Positions 15,173 through 23,270 of a stretch of DNA of 28,265 nucleotides are shown piece by piece. A program made the position numbers and the translations under genes. The DNA is from Campylobacterales bacterium (GTDB lineage: Bacteria; Campylobacterota; Campylobacteria; Campylobacterales; QNZT01): contig JALWRO010000063.1 in the NCBI GenBank assembly GCA_027080605.1, forward strand, positions 1 through 28,265, given 5' to 3'. The notes under the pieces were generated by a model. The model searched no databases and was not told where the DNA came from. It saw only the letters and a program-made list of their open reading frames with translations. How positions within the stretch are numbered: the first letter of the stretch is position 1; each line of letters opens with the position of its first letter.

Positions 15173-16384
15173 CTATCTTGAAAAATATGCATCAATCTCC
15201 TGTGTCAGCTGATAAAAATCAACCCCGTCCACTATCGGATTTTCCCCTGTTTTTTGCAATATCTGCTTTTTCCCTTTCAATAGCTCATTTGACTTGACAC
15301 CGTGATAAATCGATATGGTCGCTTCAATAAATGCCGAAAGCCGATCCGCCGCTTTCAAGGCACGTCCGTCAATAGGGTTGCAGTAATTTTCATTATAACC
15401 GGTCAGAGAATCGACAATCTCAATTTTATCGATATAGATTTTATTTAAAAATTCATCTTTTTCATTCTCACCGTAGAGTCCGAGAAGATAGGAAAACTCA
15501 TCCTGCAAAGAAGAGGGCAATAACGGTAAGATATCATTTTGAATCTTCTCGATCTCATAGGCACTGATCAAATCATCTAAACCGCTGACAGAGTATTTCA
15601 CGGGGGTAATGATATCTTTAGTCAACGCTTCGGGAAGATCATGAAACAGTGCACAGAAGAAATTGTTCTCCAGACGTTTTTCACACGCACCGACCCTGCG
15701 TGAATAGAAATAACTGAATATCGAGACAATCAGCATATGCCCCAGTACAGACGTTTCGGGAATACGCGGTGTCTGTGCCCAGCGCTTTTGAAAACGCAAT
15801 CGTCCGCTCAAATCCACAAAACGTGACAGTTTTTTGTTCAATGCGATTTTTCGCACACCGATCAACTCATAGTAGTCTTCGATTTCATCATCGACCGCAC
15901 TTTTCACATCTTCAATATCATTTAAAAACTGGCTGGTCTGGTAGATGATAGAAAACTCCCAGCGTGTTGAAAGATAGGAAGCCGCTTTAAGTATGAAACG
16001 CTCTTTTTCATAAAAAGATTCATCCAGCAAAAACGTTTCGAAACGCTGTAAAAAAGCACCCTCTTCAATCGGTTGTAAATCCTCTTTCAGCTGGTCGATT
16101 ACCCAGTCATTGAGCTCTTTTTTCTTCTTTTGCAAAATTTTTCGAAAAACATCTGGGCGCATGTCGGTCACAACAACCCGGCGTAAAAATTCAAAAATAC
16201 CCGCTTCAATTAAATTCGCCATATTGATCGTATCGTCATTTTCAATTTTGGCAAGGATATAGGCTATGACAAATTTATGCGCCTGTTTATCGAGTTCCAC
16301 AAGATCGACCATCCGGGGATAGTCGTTCCAGCGCTGGATCGATGCGGCAGAGAAGAAGAGTTCGATCAGACGGGGTGTAATCAT
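15173..16384 (-). CDS. HD-domain phosphohydrolase-like protein
   Basis: 403 residues. A YfbR-like HD domain is visible: His216 (VLGHML), the His248-Asp249 pair followed by PEA (LFHDLPEALT) and Asp in KAADRLSAF near residue 365, the four ligands of a divalent metal site. The N-terminal part (RWNDYPRMVDLVELDKQAHK, His36) looks like a second, degenerate HD half. Such proteins often cleave nucleotide monophosphates, but the substrate here is unknown. The start overlaps the queF stop as ATGA, placing it in the gyrB-queF operon, an arrangement I associate with Campylobacterota. It ends four bases from the SRP RNA. Confidence 0.8.
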   Translation of the reverse strand: MITPRLIELFFSAASIQRWNDYPRMVDLVELDKQAHKFVIAYILAKIENDDTINMANLIEAGIFEFLRRVVVTDMRPDVFRKILQKKKKELNDWVIDQLKEDLQPIEEGAFLQRFETFLLDESFYEKERFILKAASYLSTRWEFSIIYQTSQFLNDIEDVKSAVDDEIEDYYELIGVRKIALNKKLSRFVDLSGRLRFQKRWAQTPRIPETSVLGHMLIVSIFSYFYSRRVGACEKRLENNFFCALFHDLPEALTKDIITPVKYSVSGLDDLISAYEIEKIQNDILPLLPSSLQDEFSYLLGLYGENEKDEFLNKIYIDKIEIVDSLTGYNENYCNPIDGRALKAADRLSAFIEATISIYHGVKSNELLKGKKQILQKTGENPIVDGVDFYQLTQEIDAYFSR

Positions 16385-16764
16385 CTGGTGATTTTATCGC
16401 TGTCTATCTCAATAACGGTATGTACATTGCCCCGGGGATTAAAATCTGCGACGATTTTCATCCATTTGGGTGCAAGTGCTTCATGAAGTACGTCATAGAT
16501 CTCATTGGCGCTATCTTCATGACTGATATGCCGTGTCATGAAAGAGTTGATATAGAGTTTCAACGCTTTGAGTTCCACAACCCACTTATCGGGGATATAC
16601 TCCAGATAAATCGTCGCAAAATCGGGATATCCGCTTCGGGGACAAAGACACATGAACTCCGGCAATGTAATTTTGATCAGATAAGACTTTTCATGTTTGT
16701 TTGGCCACTTTTCCAGATCTTTACTGACATCAAATTCAGCGATCTCTTTTTCACCGTATTTCAT
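16381..16764 (-). CDS. queF: NADPH-dependent preQ0 reductase
   Basis: 127 residues, the short unimodular type. It reduces 7-cyano-7-deazaguanine to preQ1, the precursor of queuosine in tRNA anticodons. Nucleophile Cys41 and acid Asp48 are in CLCPRSGYPDFA. The family motif ELKALKLYINSF (residues 64-75) followed by HISHE with His82/Glu83 completes the substrate and NADPH site. It follows gyrB with nine intervening bases and overlaps the HD gene, so it is co-transcribed with gyrase. Confidence 0.95.
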   Translation of the reverse strand: MKYGEKEIAEFDVSKDLEKWPNKHEKSYLIKITLPEFMCLCPRSGYPDFATIYLEYIPDKWVVELKALKLYINSFMTRHISHEDSANEIYDVLHEALAPKWMKIVADFNPRGNVHTVIEIDSDKITR

Positions 16765-16773
16765 AAAATTTCC

Positions 16774-19086
16774 TTACACATCCAGATGTTTCACATCTTT
16801 GGCGTGTGTCTGAATATAGTTTCTGCGCGGCTCGACTTCATCACCCATAAAGAGTACAAATGTATCGCTTGCAGCTTCGGCATCTTCGATTGCAATCCGC
16901 AGCAGACGTCTGTTTTCCGGATCCATTGTCGTCTCCCAGAGCTGTTCGGGATTCATCTCACCCAAACCTTTGTAACGCTGAATATAGGCACCTTTTTTGG
17001 CATTTTTCTCAATCTGATCCAGCATATCGAGTAATTCACGGTTGGTTTTATCTAATTCCCACTCTTTGATTTTGTCGTTGATATAGACCGCTTCCGTAAA
17101 AAGCGGGTTGGCAAAAAGCATATCGTTGATACGAATCTCCTCCAGACCGTCAAATGTCTGAATGTAAAGGTGTACTTCATCCTCTGTAATCTTTTTGTTG
17201 AGAATATTATAGTCAAGTGAGTGGATATACTCCGCCAGATGTTCGTAAAGCGCTTCACCTTTGAGTGCAATAATATCCGGATTTTCAATCAGATACTGTA
17301 CCACCTCGATCACATGAAAACGTTTTTCCAACTCTTTGAGTACACTTCGGTATGCGGAAACGACTTTAAAAAGTTCTAACATATCTTTGGCACCCAGTTC
17401 TTTGTCTTCAATAGACTCGATACCGTTTTGAATCAGATATTCACTCAGCGCACGGTCATCTTTGAGATAAATCTCTTTTTTCCCTTTTTTGTACCGGTAG
17501 AGCGGCGGCTGCGCGAGATAGACATAGCCTCTTTCCAGCAGCGGTTTGAGGAAACGGAACAGAAATGTCAGCAACAGTGTCTGAATATGGCTGCCGTCAA
17601 CATCGGCATCGGTCATGATGATGATTTTATGGTATCGCAGTTTCTCTTCATTGAACTCTTCACCAATACCGCATCCGAGTGCTGTGATGATATTGGTAAT
17701 TTCATCCGATTTAAGTATTTTATCTATACGGCTCTTTTCCACGTTAAGAATTTTACCTTTAAGCGGTAAAATTGCCTGAAAGACACGATCACGACCCTGT
17801 TTCGCCGATCCACCCGCAGAATCGCCCTCCACCAGGTAAAGTTCGGATATAGAAGCATCTTTACTCTGACAATCTGCCAGTTTTCCAGGCAGCGTCCCTA
17901 CTGTCATCGTATCTTTACGACGGGTCAAATCTCTCGCTTTTTTAGCCGCTTCCCGTCCGCGTGCCGCAGCAAGCGCTTTGTTCATGATCGCTTTGGCTTC
18001 GATCGGATTCTCTTCAAAATATTTCGTCAGATATTCGTTAACCATTCGCTGTACCAGCGGACGCACATAAGAAGATCCCAGTTTACCCTTTGTCTGACCT
18101 TCAAACTGCGGTTCCGGCACACGCACACTGACAACGGCGATCAATCCCTCTTTGACATCTTCACCGGTAATCTTAGTATCTTTCTCCCTCTGTGCCGCAT
18201 TGTTGTTGACATATTTGACAATTGCACGTGTCAGTCCTGCACGAAAACCGGCTTCATGTGTTCCGCCGTCAGGCGTTTTGATGTTATTGACAAAAGAGTA
18301 GAGTTTTTCATGGTAAGAGGTATTGTAAAGCATGGCGATATCCACTTCGATATCTTCCATAGCTTCTTCCATACGAATCGGTTTGGTAATAGCATCTGAT
18401 TTATTCAAATCTTCAACAAACTGTCTGGTTCCGCCTTCAAAATGGTACACTTCTTCTTTACCGATACGGTTATCTTTAAACGTAATCGATATCTTAGGAT
18501 TCAAATATGCCAACTCTTTGAAACGTTTGGCAAGGATGTCATAATTAAATTCTGTCACTTCAAAAATCGTATCATCCGGCCAAAACTCTACGGTAGTACC
18601 CGTTCTGTTGGTCGTACCCACCTCTTCAAGCGGCATAGTAGGAATACCCTTTTCAAATTCCTGATAATATTTCTTCCCCTGACGGTTGATTTTCAAAATC
18701 AGTTTTTTGGAAAGGGCATTGACAACAGAAACACCTACACCGTGCAAACCGCCGGAAACTTTATAGGTATCTTTATCAAATTTACCACCGGCATGAAGCA
18801 CTGTCAAAACAACGGTTGCCGCAGAGATCTTTTCAGTCGGATGAATATCTACAGGAATACCCCGTCCGTTATCGGAGATAATAGCTGAGCCTTCCTGCGT
18901 GATTTCCACCGTAATTTTGTCACAGTAACCCGCCATCGCTTCATCGATAGAGTTATCAACGACTTCATAAATCATATGGTGCAACCCACCGATATTGGTA
19001 TCACCGATATACATACCCGGGCGTTTTCGTACCGCTTCGAGTCCTTTCAGAACTTTAATATTACTTGCGCCGTAATCTTTTTGCAT
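16774..19086 (-). CDS. gyrB: DNA gyrase subunit B
   Basis: 770 residues. The ATPase subunit of gyrase, which with GyrA introduces negative supercoils ahead of replication forks. The GHKL ATPase has EVVDNSIDEA with Asn45, DNGRGIP (72-78) and GGLHGVG (112-118). A transducer domain leads to the TOPRIM domain with EGDSAGGSA (420-428) and the DxDxD-type MTDADVDGSH. The C-terminus ends with the usual YIQRYKGLGEMNPEQLW motif. AAGAGGA lies before ATG 19086, 36 bases after the dnaN stop. It is the first gene of the gyrB-queF-HD run and probably part of a dnaN unit. Confidence 0.98.
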   Translation of the reverse strand: MQKDYGASNIKVLKGLEAVRKRPGMYIGDTNIGGLHHMIYEVVDNSIDEAMAGYCDKITVEITQEGSAIISDNGRGIPVDIHPTEKISAATVVLTVLHAGGKFDKDTYKVSGGLHGVGVSVVNALSKKLILKINRQGKKYYQEFEKGIPTMPLEEVGTTNRTGTTVEFWPDDTIFEVTEFNYDILAKRFKELAYLNPKISITFKDNRIGKEEVYHFEGGTRQFVEDLNKSDAITKPIRMEEAMEDIEVDIAMLYNTSYHEKLYSFVNNIKTPDGGTHEAGFRAGLTRAIVKYVNNNAAQREKDTKITGEDVKEGLIAVVSVRVPEPQFEGQTKGKLGSSYVRPLVQRMVNEYLTKYFEENPIEAKAIMNKALAAARGREAAKKARDLTRRKDTMTVGTLPGKLADCQSKDASISELYLVEGDSAGGSAKQGRDRVFQAILPLKGKILNVEKSRIDKILKSDEITNIITALGCGIGEEFNEEKLRYHKIIIMTDADVDGSHIQTLLLTFLFRFLKPLLERGYVYLAQPPLYRYKKGKKEIYLKDDRALSEYLIQNGIESIEDKELGAKDMLELFKVVSAYRSVLKELEKRFHVIEVVQYLIENPDIIALKGEALYEHLAEYIHSLDYNILNKKITEDEVHLYIQTFDGLEEIRINDMLFANPLFTEAVYINDKIKEWELDKTNRELLDMLDQIEKNAKKGAYIQRYKGLGEMNPEQLWETTMDPENRRLLRIAIEDAEAASDTFVLFMGDEVEPRRNYIQTHAKDVKHLDV

Positions 19087-19122
19087 AATCTTCCTCTTTT
19101 GTTTTACTCTGTTATTGCCATG

Positions 19123-20190
19123 CTACAGCATAATGGGCATCACAACCGTTATAAAATTTTCACTTTGTAGTGTAAACGGTAAAGTTGCGTCATTATAGCT
19201 AAGTTTAAATTCATTTTGCTCTACCTGGGTTAAAAAGTCCAGAATATAGCGGCTGTTCACCGCCAAAACAACCTCTTCCTGTACCGAAGTCTCAAACGGC
19301 ATCTCCGTTTTCGCTTCAATATTATCTTCATTTAAGCTTTCAAAGAGAATGGCACCGGGGACAAATTTTAGTTTTACTTCCTGTGAAATGGTTGCAATCT
19401 GTTTGATATGGTCAATCATTTGGTCTCTGTTAATCATAAATTCAATTTTATACTCTCTGGGAATGATCCTTTGGTAGTCAGGATATTTTCCGTTAATCAA
19501 TTTTGTAAAAAAAAGAAAGTTTTCCGATCGTATCAGTAGAGTGTTTTCATCATAAAAGATTTCCATTTCATCGAAAAAGAGTTTTTGTATTTCACTAATT
19601 GCTTTTTTGGGAATGATTAAAGCAGTACTGTTTTCTATATGCTTTTCAAGTGTGACTACTGCAAGACGTCTGGTATCTGTGGCAACAAAATGTATTTTAT
19701 CTTCCTGTAAATCTATCAGTGCACCGTTGAGTTCATATTTTGGATTATTGGTATCAATGGCAGGAGAGATCTTTTTGACAGAGTGCAGAAATTGGATGGG
19801 TTCGATTTCAAATTTTGCCTTGGTTTCGATTTCAGGGAAATCAGGATATTCACTGGCATTGAACATGGGTAATTTAAATTTGGATTTTTCCTGTTCTATA
19901 TGCAGAAAGTTTTCTTCTGTTTTAAGTGTTACATCTTCATCTTTTAAAATTTTTACAATGTCTAAAAGTTTTTTTCCGTTTGCTGTAGCAAGACCCGGTT
20001 GTTCTGCGGTAATATTTCGGGATTGCATAGTGATACCTACTTCAAAGTCAGTTGCTTTGACTTCTAACTGCTCTTCTGTAGTTGCTAAAAGCACATGAGA
20101 AGTGATAGAAGATGCATCTTTTTTTTCCAAAAAACTTTGTGCTGTTATGAGAATGTGTTCTAGAACATTTTTGTTGACTTTTAAGATCAT
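19123..20190 (-). CDS. dnaN: DNA polymerase III sliding clamp (beta subunit)
   Basis: 355 residues, typical length. The ring-shaped dimer tethers the replicative polymerase to DNA. The three-domain clamp is recognisable from FATDTRRLAVV-type segments (HFVATDTRRLAVVTLEKH, about residues 170-187) and the C-terminal PFTLQSENFITVVMPIML, where the last residues form the protein-binding pocket. AAAGGGG lies before ATG 20190. A possible -10 (TAAAAT, minus strand 20220-20215) lies upstream, close to two DnaA boxes. TAAGAT and ATCTTA flank the start codon with a four-base loop, a small hairpin that might modulate translation. Confidence 0.97.
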   Translation of the reverse strand: MILKVNKNVLEHILITAQSFLEKKDASSITSHVLLATTEEQLEVKATDFEVGITMQSRNITAEQPGLATANGKKLLDIVKILKDEDVTLKTEENFLHIEQEKSKFKLPMFNASEYPDFPEIETKAKFEIEPIQFLHSVKKISPAIDTNNPKYELNGALIDLQEDKIHFVATDTRRLAVVTLEKHIENSTALIIPKKAISEIQKLFFDEMEIFYDENTLLIRSENFLFFTKLINGKYPDYQRIIPREYKIEFMINRDQMIDHIKQIATISQEVKLKFVPGAILFESLNEDNIEAKTEMPFETSVQEEVVLAVNSRYILDFLTQVEQNEFKLSYNDATLPFTLQSENFITVVMPIML

Positions 20191-20238
20191 AATCTTACCC
20201 CTTTAATATTTATTATTTTAGAAACAGTAGTAGTATCG

Positions 20239-20316
20239 TGTGAATAAGTGAATAACTCTCCAAAGCGCGTATTGACCGTTATCATGAACGGACGGAAGTT
20301 TCTCTTTTTATTCACA
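20239..20316. other. DnaA-box cluster between dnaA and dnaN
   Basis: Two adjoining boxes on the minus strand, TTATTCACA (20247-20239) and TTATTCACT (20255-20247), and one on the plus strand, TTATTCACA (20308-20316), overlapping the dnaA stop. They may regulate dnaN or form the second half of a split origin, as known in Helicobacter. Confidence 0.7.
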
Positions 20317-21652
20317 CTGATTCACCTTTTGCCGCTTTACTTGATGTTATTTTACTTTTTAACTCTTCCACTTTCACCTGAAAATTCTCATCGTTTTGCA
20401 GAAGTTCATTGATTTTTCGCATAGCGTGTGAAACAGCAGTATGATCTTTCAGTCCGAAAAATTCTGCCAAATCTTTCATTTTGTTCTCCGGCGTCAGTGT
20501 TTTTGCCAGATAAATACCGATTCTTCGGGCTTCAACGATTGGTTGTGCACGTTTCTTTGACTTTATATCGGATGGTTTGATATTTAATTCACGGGCAATC
20601 ACTTTAATAATATCGTCCAGTGTAATATTGACTGCACGCTCTTTGATCATATCTTTCATCACTTCCATCGCAAAATCGATAGTGATTTTTTTGGAGAGGA
20701 GATTGGCATGGGCATTTAAATAGATGATCGCACTCTCAATTTCCCGGATATTGTCTTCCATATGTGCGGCAATATAGTTGATGACATCATCATCCAGGTA
20801 GATATTGTCAAGTTCACATTTTTTTCTGATAATGGATATTTTGGTCTCCAGTCCCGGAGGTTGTACATCTGCCATTAATCCCCATTCAAAGCGGGTTGTC
20901 AGACGCTCTTCAAATCCGGCAATTTTTTTGGGAGGTTTATCTGATGTGAGTACAATCTGTTTGTGCAGGCGATGCAGTTCATTAAATGTGTGAAAAAACT
21001 CTTCCTGAGTTTGCTCTTTTTTACTAAGAAACTGAATGTCATCGATGAGTAAAAAGTCGCACTGGCGGTACTTTTGGCGGAAGCGTTCCATCGTATGGTT
21101 TCGCAAATTGTAGAGAAAGTCATTGAGAAACTGTTCACTGGTTGTATAGATAACCGAGGCGCCCTGGTTGATCGCATAATTTCCGATAGCCTGGATCAGA
21201 TGGGTTTTTCCCAGTCCGCTGCCACCGTAGATAAAAAGTGGATTGTACTGTTGTCCCGGATTCATGGCGGTAGATTGCGCCGCACCGAATGCCAGTTGAT
21301 TGGAAGTACCGACAACAAAGTTTTCAAAAGTATATGACGAATTTAAGATTGTTGACGTACTTTTACCGGTGTTGGACGTAGTCTTTTGAGCACTGTTTTT
21401 CACATTACCGGTGAAAGAGTGATGTCGTATATTCACACTGGGTTTTAAGCCTGTCCGTGATTCGTAAATATGGGCAATTTTATCAGCGTATTTTGTTTGA
21501 ATCCATTTTACCAAAAGCTTGTTTGGTGCCAGAAATACGATGTTATCAGAGGTAGAGTTTTTCTCATCAAAACGAAGGGAAGATATGAATTTCTTATACT
21601 CTTCTGCTGAGATTTCACTTTTAAGGAGGTCGAGTACTTGATCTGACAACAA
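20312..21652 (-). CDS. dnaA: Chromosomal replication initiator DnaA
   Basis: 446 residues. It binds DnaA boxes at the origin and melts DNA to load helicase. Domain I occupies about residues 1-80 (VKWIQTKYADKI), followed by a short linker. The AAA+ domain has Walker A GGSGLGKT (143-150) and Walker B LLIDD (201-205). Domain IV carries the DNA-binding signature DHTAVSHAMRKI. The start codon is TTG (21652, or the next TTG at 21649), preceded by AAGGAGGTGA, a near-complete anti-16S match, so a weak start is balanced by a very strong ribosome-binding site. Boxes overlapping the promoter imply self-repression. Confidence 0.97.
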   Translation of the reverse strand: MLSDQVLDLLKSEISAEEYKKFISSLRFDEKNSTSDNIVFLAPNKLLVKWIQTKYADKIAHIYESRTGLKPSVNIRHHSFTGNVKNSAQKTTSNTGKSTSTILNSSYTFENFVVGTSNQLAFGAAQSTAMNPGQQYNPLFIYGGSGLGKTHLIQAIGNYAINQGASVIYTTSEQFLNDFLYNLRNHTMERFRQKYRQCDFLLIDDIQFLSKKEQTQEEFFHTFNELHRLHKQIVLTSDKPPKKIAGFEERLTTRFEWGLMADVQPPGLETKISIIRKKCELDNIYLDDDVINYIAAHMEDNIREIESAIIYLNAHANLLSKKITIDFAMEVMKDMIKERAVNITLDDIIKVIARELNIKPSDIKSKKRAQPIVEARRIGIYLAKTLTPENKMKDLAEFFGLKDHTAVSHAMRKINELLQNDENFQVKVEELKSKITSSKAAKGESV

Positions 21653-21900
21653 TGTTCACCTCCTTTTATTCACATGAAATCTTCGAATGTGAATATTTTA
21701 GCGAAAATAATCTAAAATACGCAATCAATGACGATAGCACGGTATGTGCAGCACAGGTGAACAAAAGTATTGTCAAGAGTTGTTCAACTTCTCATGTGAA
21801 TAAAGAGAGGATGAATTCTTTAAAGACAATTAAACTTAAAAAGGTACTTATTCACATTGTGAAAAGTTTGTGAATAAAAGATATTGAAATTAGGAATGAA
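21653..21900. other. oriC: Chromosomal replication origin (oriC)
   Basis: A gene-free stretch where gene direction switches from leftward (dnaA side) to rightward (ruvC side). Perfect TTATTCACA boxes occur at 21666-21674 (+), 21795-21803 (-), 21848-21856 (+) and 21869-21877 (-), with variants at 21688-21696 (-, ATATTCACA) and 21756-21764 (-, TTGTTCACC). AT-rich candidates for duplex unwinding are 21695-21724 and 21808-21845. The box pair at 21669-21694 flanks the likely dnaA -10 (TAAAAT, minus 21700-21695). Confidence 0.88.
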
Positions 21901-22368
21901 ATGATTATATTAGGTATAGATCCCGGAAGTATCAACTGTGGGTATGCTGTTTTAGAAAAAAATAAAAATAAAACAGTACTGATAGAGGCGGGATTGATCA
22001 AAATCAGAACAAAAGTGCTGCAAGATCAAATTGTTGAGCTGGTAGAGGGTTTCGATACCGTTATGAAGGGAAAACATATCGATGAAGTAGCGATAGAAGA
22101 TATTTTTTATGCATACAATCCTAAAACAGTGATTAAACTGGCTCAGTTTCGGGGTGCCTTAAGTTTAAAAGTGTTGCAGGAAATCGGAAACTTTAGTGAA
22201 TATACACCGCTTCAGGTGAAAAAAGCGGTAACGGGTAACGGCAAGGCGAAAAAGGAGCAGGTTGCTTTTATGGTGAAACGTATTTTGGGAATCAAACAGG
22301 AGATCAAACCCCTGGATGTGACAGATGCCATTGCCGTTGCACTGACGCATGCGCAGAGGTTACGGTAA
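21901..22368 (+). CDS. ruvC: Holliday junction resolvase RuvC
   Basis: 155 residues. An endonuclease that cuts Holliday junctions moved by RuvAB. The acidic active site is complete: Asp7 (GIDPGS), Glu66 (VAIEDIF), Asp139 and Asp142 (DVTDAIAVAL). An RNase H-like fold, slightly shorter than the E. coli protein (173) at the C-terminus. It starts at ATG 21901 with AGGA upstream, directly after the last DnaA box, so its promoter must lie within the origin region and may respond to DnaA. ruvA and ruvB are not nearby. Confidence 0.96.
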   Translation: MIILGIDPGSINCGYAVLEKNKNKTVLIEAGLIKIRTKVLQDQIVELVEGFDTVMKGKHIDEVAIEDIFYAYNPKTVIKLAQFRGALSLKVLQEIGNFSEYTPLQVKKAVTGNGKAKKEQVAFMVKRILGIKQEIKPLDVTDAIAVALTHAQRLR

Positions 22369-22425
22369 ATACTCTTCCCATAGTGCCGATATAGAGACAA
22401 TCAAGACAGTGAAAGGATCGTTTCT

Positions 22426-23220
22426 ATGAAAAAAATTTTATTATCATCGGTGTTGTTACTCTCTTTTGCACAGGCAGATATAGGGTATCAGGGAACCTCT
22501 GTAGGGATACAGGCTGCCATTTTCGGTATCGGTGCGGATGTAAAAGGAAAAATAAGTGACAATCTTGGAATTCGGGCAAGTTTCGATACCTTCAGTATTA
22601 ACGACTATGAAGTCGAAGATGATACGACAAAGTACAATTTCGATCTGAAACTGGAAGACTGGATGCTGGTAGGTGACTACCATCCATGGGAGGGGTCGTT
22701 TAAACTCTCTGCAGGTATGATTGTCAATAACAGTGTGTTAGACGGTGATATTACGCCAAATTTACGGGGGCAGGATAAAATCGAGTTTGATTTTAACAAC
22801 AAACATTATGCGTATAGTGTAGATGAACTTGGTTCTATTCAGACCAAAGTTGATTTTGATCCGATTGCACCCTATGTCGGGCTTGGATGGGATACCTCAT
22901 TTGACAAAAAAAGCGGTTTTGGATTTACGTTTAATCTCGGCGTTGCCTATCAGGGTGCTGCGCAGGCAACCTATAAACTGAAATACGGTGCCGCACTGGA
23001 TATTGATAAACGAATTGCCGAAGAGACAGCAGGCATACCGGATGGTCCTCAAAAAGATGCTAAAATTAAATTAATCAAGCAGGAAGTAGAAACACGCCGA
23101 CAGCAGATAGAAAATGAAATCAAAGCAGATTTGGACAATGAAATGCTCTCATTGCAGGATGAGCTGGATAAATACGAGTGGATCCCGTATGTTTCAATAG
23201 GATTTAACTACAAATTTTAA
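22426..23220 (+). CDS. Outer-membrane beta-barrel protein with helical insertion
   Basis: 264 residues. Signal peptide (MKKILLSSVLLLSFAQA, cleavage about residue 17). Alternating amphipathic strands (IGIQAAIFGIGADVKGKIS..., NLGIRASFDTFS, LKLEDWMLVGDYHP, FKLSAGMIVNN, PIAPYVGLGWDT) and a final strand ending in Phe (IPYVSIGFNYKF) fit a small barrel of about eight strands assembled by BAM. Residues about 193-250 form a highly charged helical stretch (QEVETRRQQIENEIKADLD) just before the last strand, probably an extended outer loop. No family or substrate is recognised. GAAAGGA lies before the ATG. Confidence 0.7.
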   Translation: MKKILLSSVLLLSFAQADIGYQGTSVGIQAAIFGIGADVKGKISDNLGIRASFDTFSINDYEVEDDTTKYNFDLKLEDWMLVGDYHPWEGSFKLSAGMIVNNSVLDGDITPNLRGQDKIEFDFNNKHYAYSVDELGSIQTKVDFDPIAPYVGLGWDTSFDKKSGFGFTFNLGVAYQGAAQATYKLKYGAALDIDKRIAEETAGIPDGPQKDAKIKLIKQEVETRRQQIENEIKADLDNEMLSLQDELDKYEWIPYVSIGFNYKF

Positions 23221-23225
23221 CTTTA

Positions 23226-23270
23226 CATGAACTATCCTATAATGATACAAAAAGTACAGGATAGTTCATG
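23226..23270 (+). promoter_or_regulatory. Promoter with 13-bp inverted repeat over the dipeptidase start
   Basis: CATGAACTATCCT (23226-23238) and AGGATAGTTCATG (23258-23270) are perfect reverse complements. The right arm holds the AGGA ribosome-binding site and the whole start codon. A TATAAT at 23238-23243 shares its first T with the left arm and predicts a start near 23250, so mRNA from this promoter lacks the left arm. Transcripts reading through from the barrel gene (stop 23220) would fold it. It may also act as a transcription terminator for that gene, though with no U tract and a 19-base loop. Confidence 0.65.

Noticed and set aside
14977..15195. 72-codon minus-strand ORF
   Set aside because: It covers the SRP RNA in antisense, has no family resemblance and a Pro/Arg-rich composition typical of reading a structured RNA.
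16029..16042. AACGTTTCGAAACG-like palindrome in the HD gene
   Set aside because: Does not match parS or another site I know; probably coding chance.
22375..22430. CATAG/CTATG pairing at the barrel-gene start
   Set aside because: Only five bases, expected by chance.
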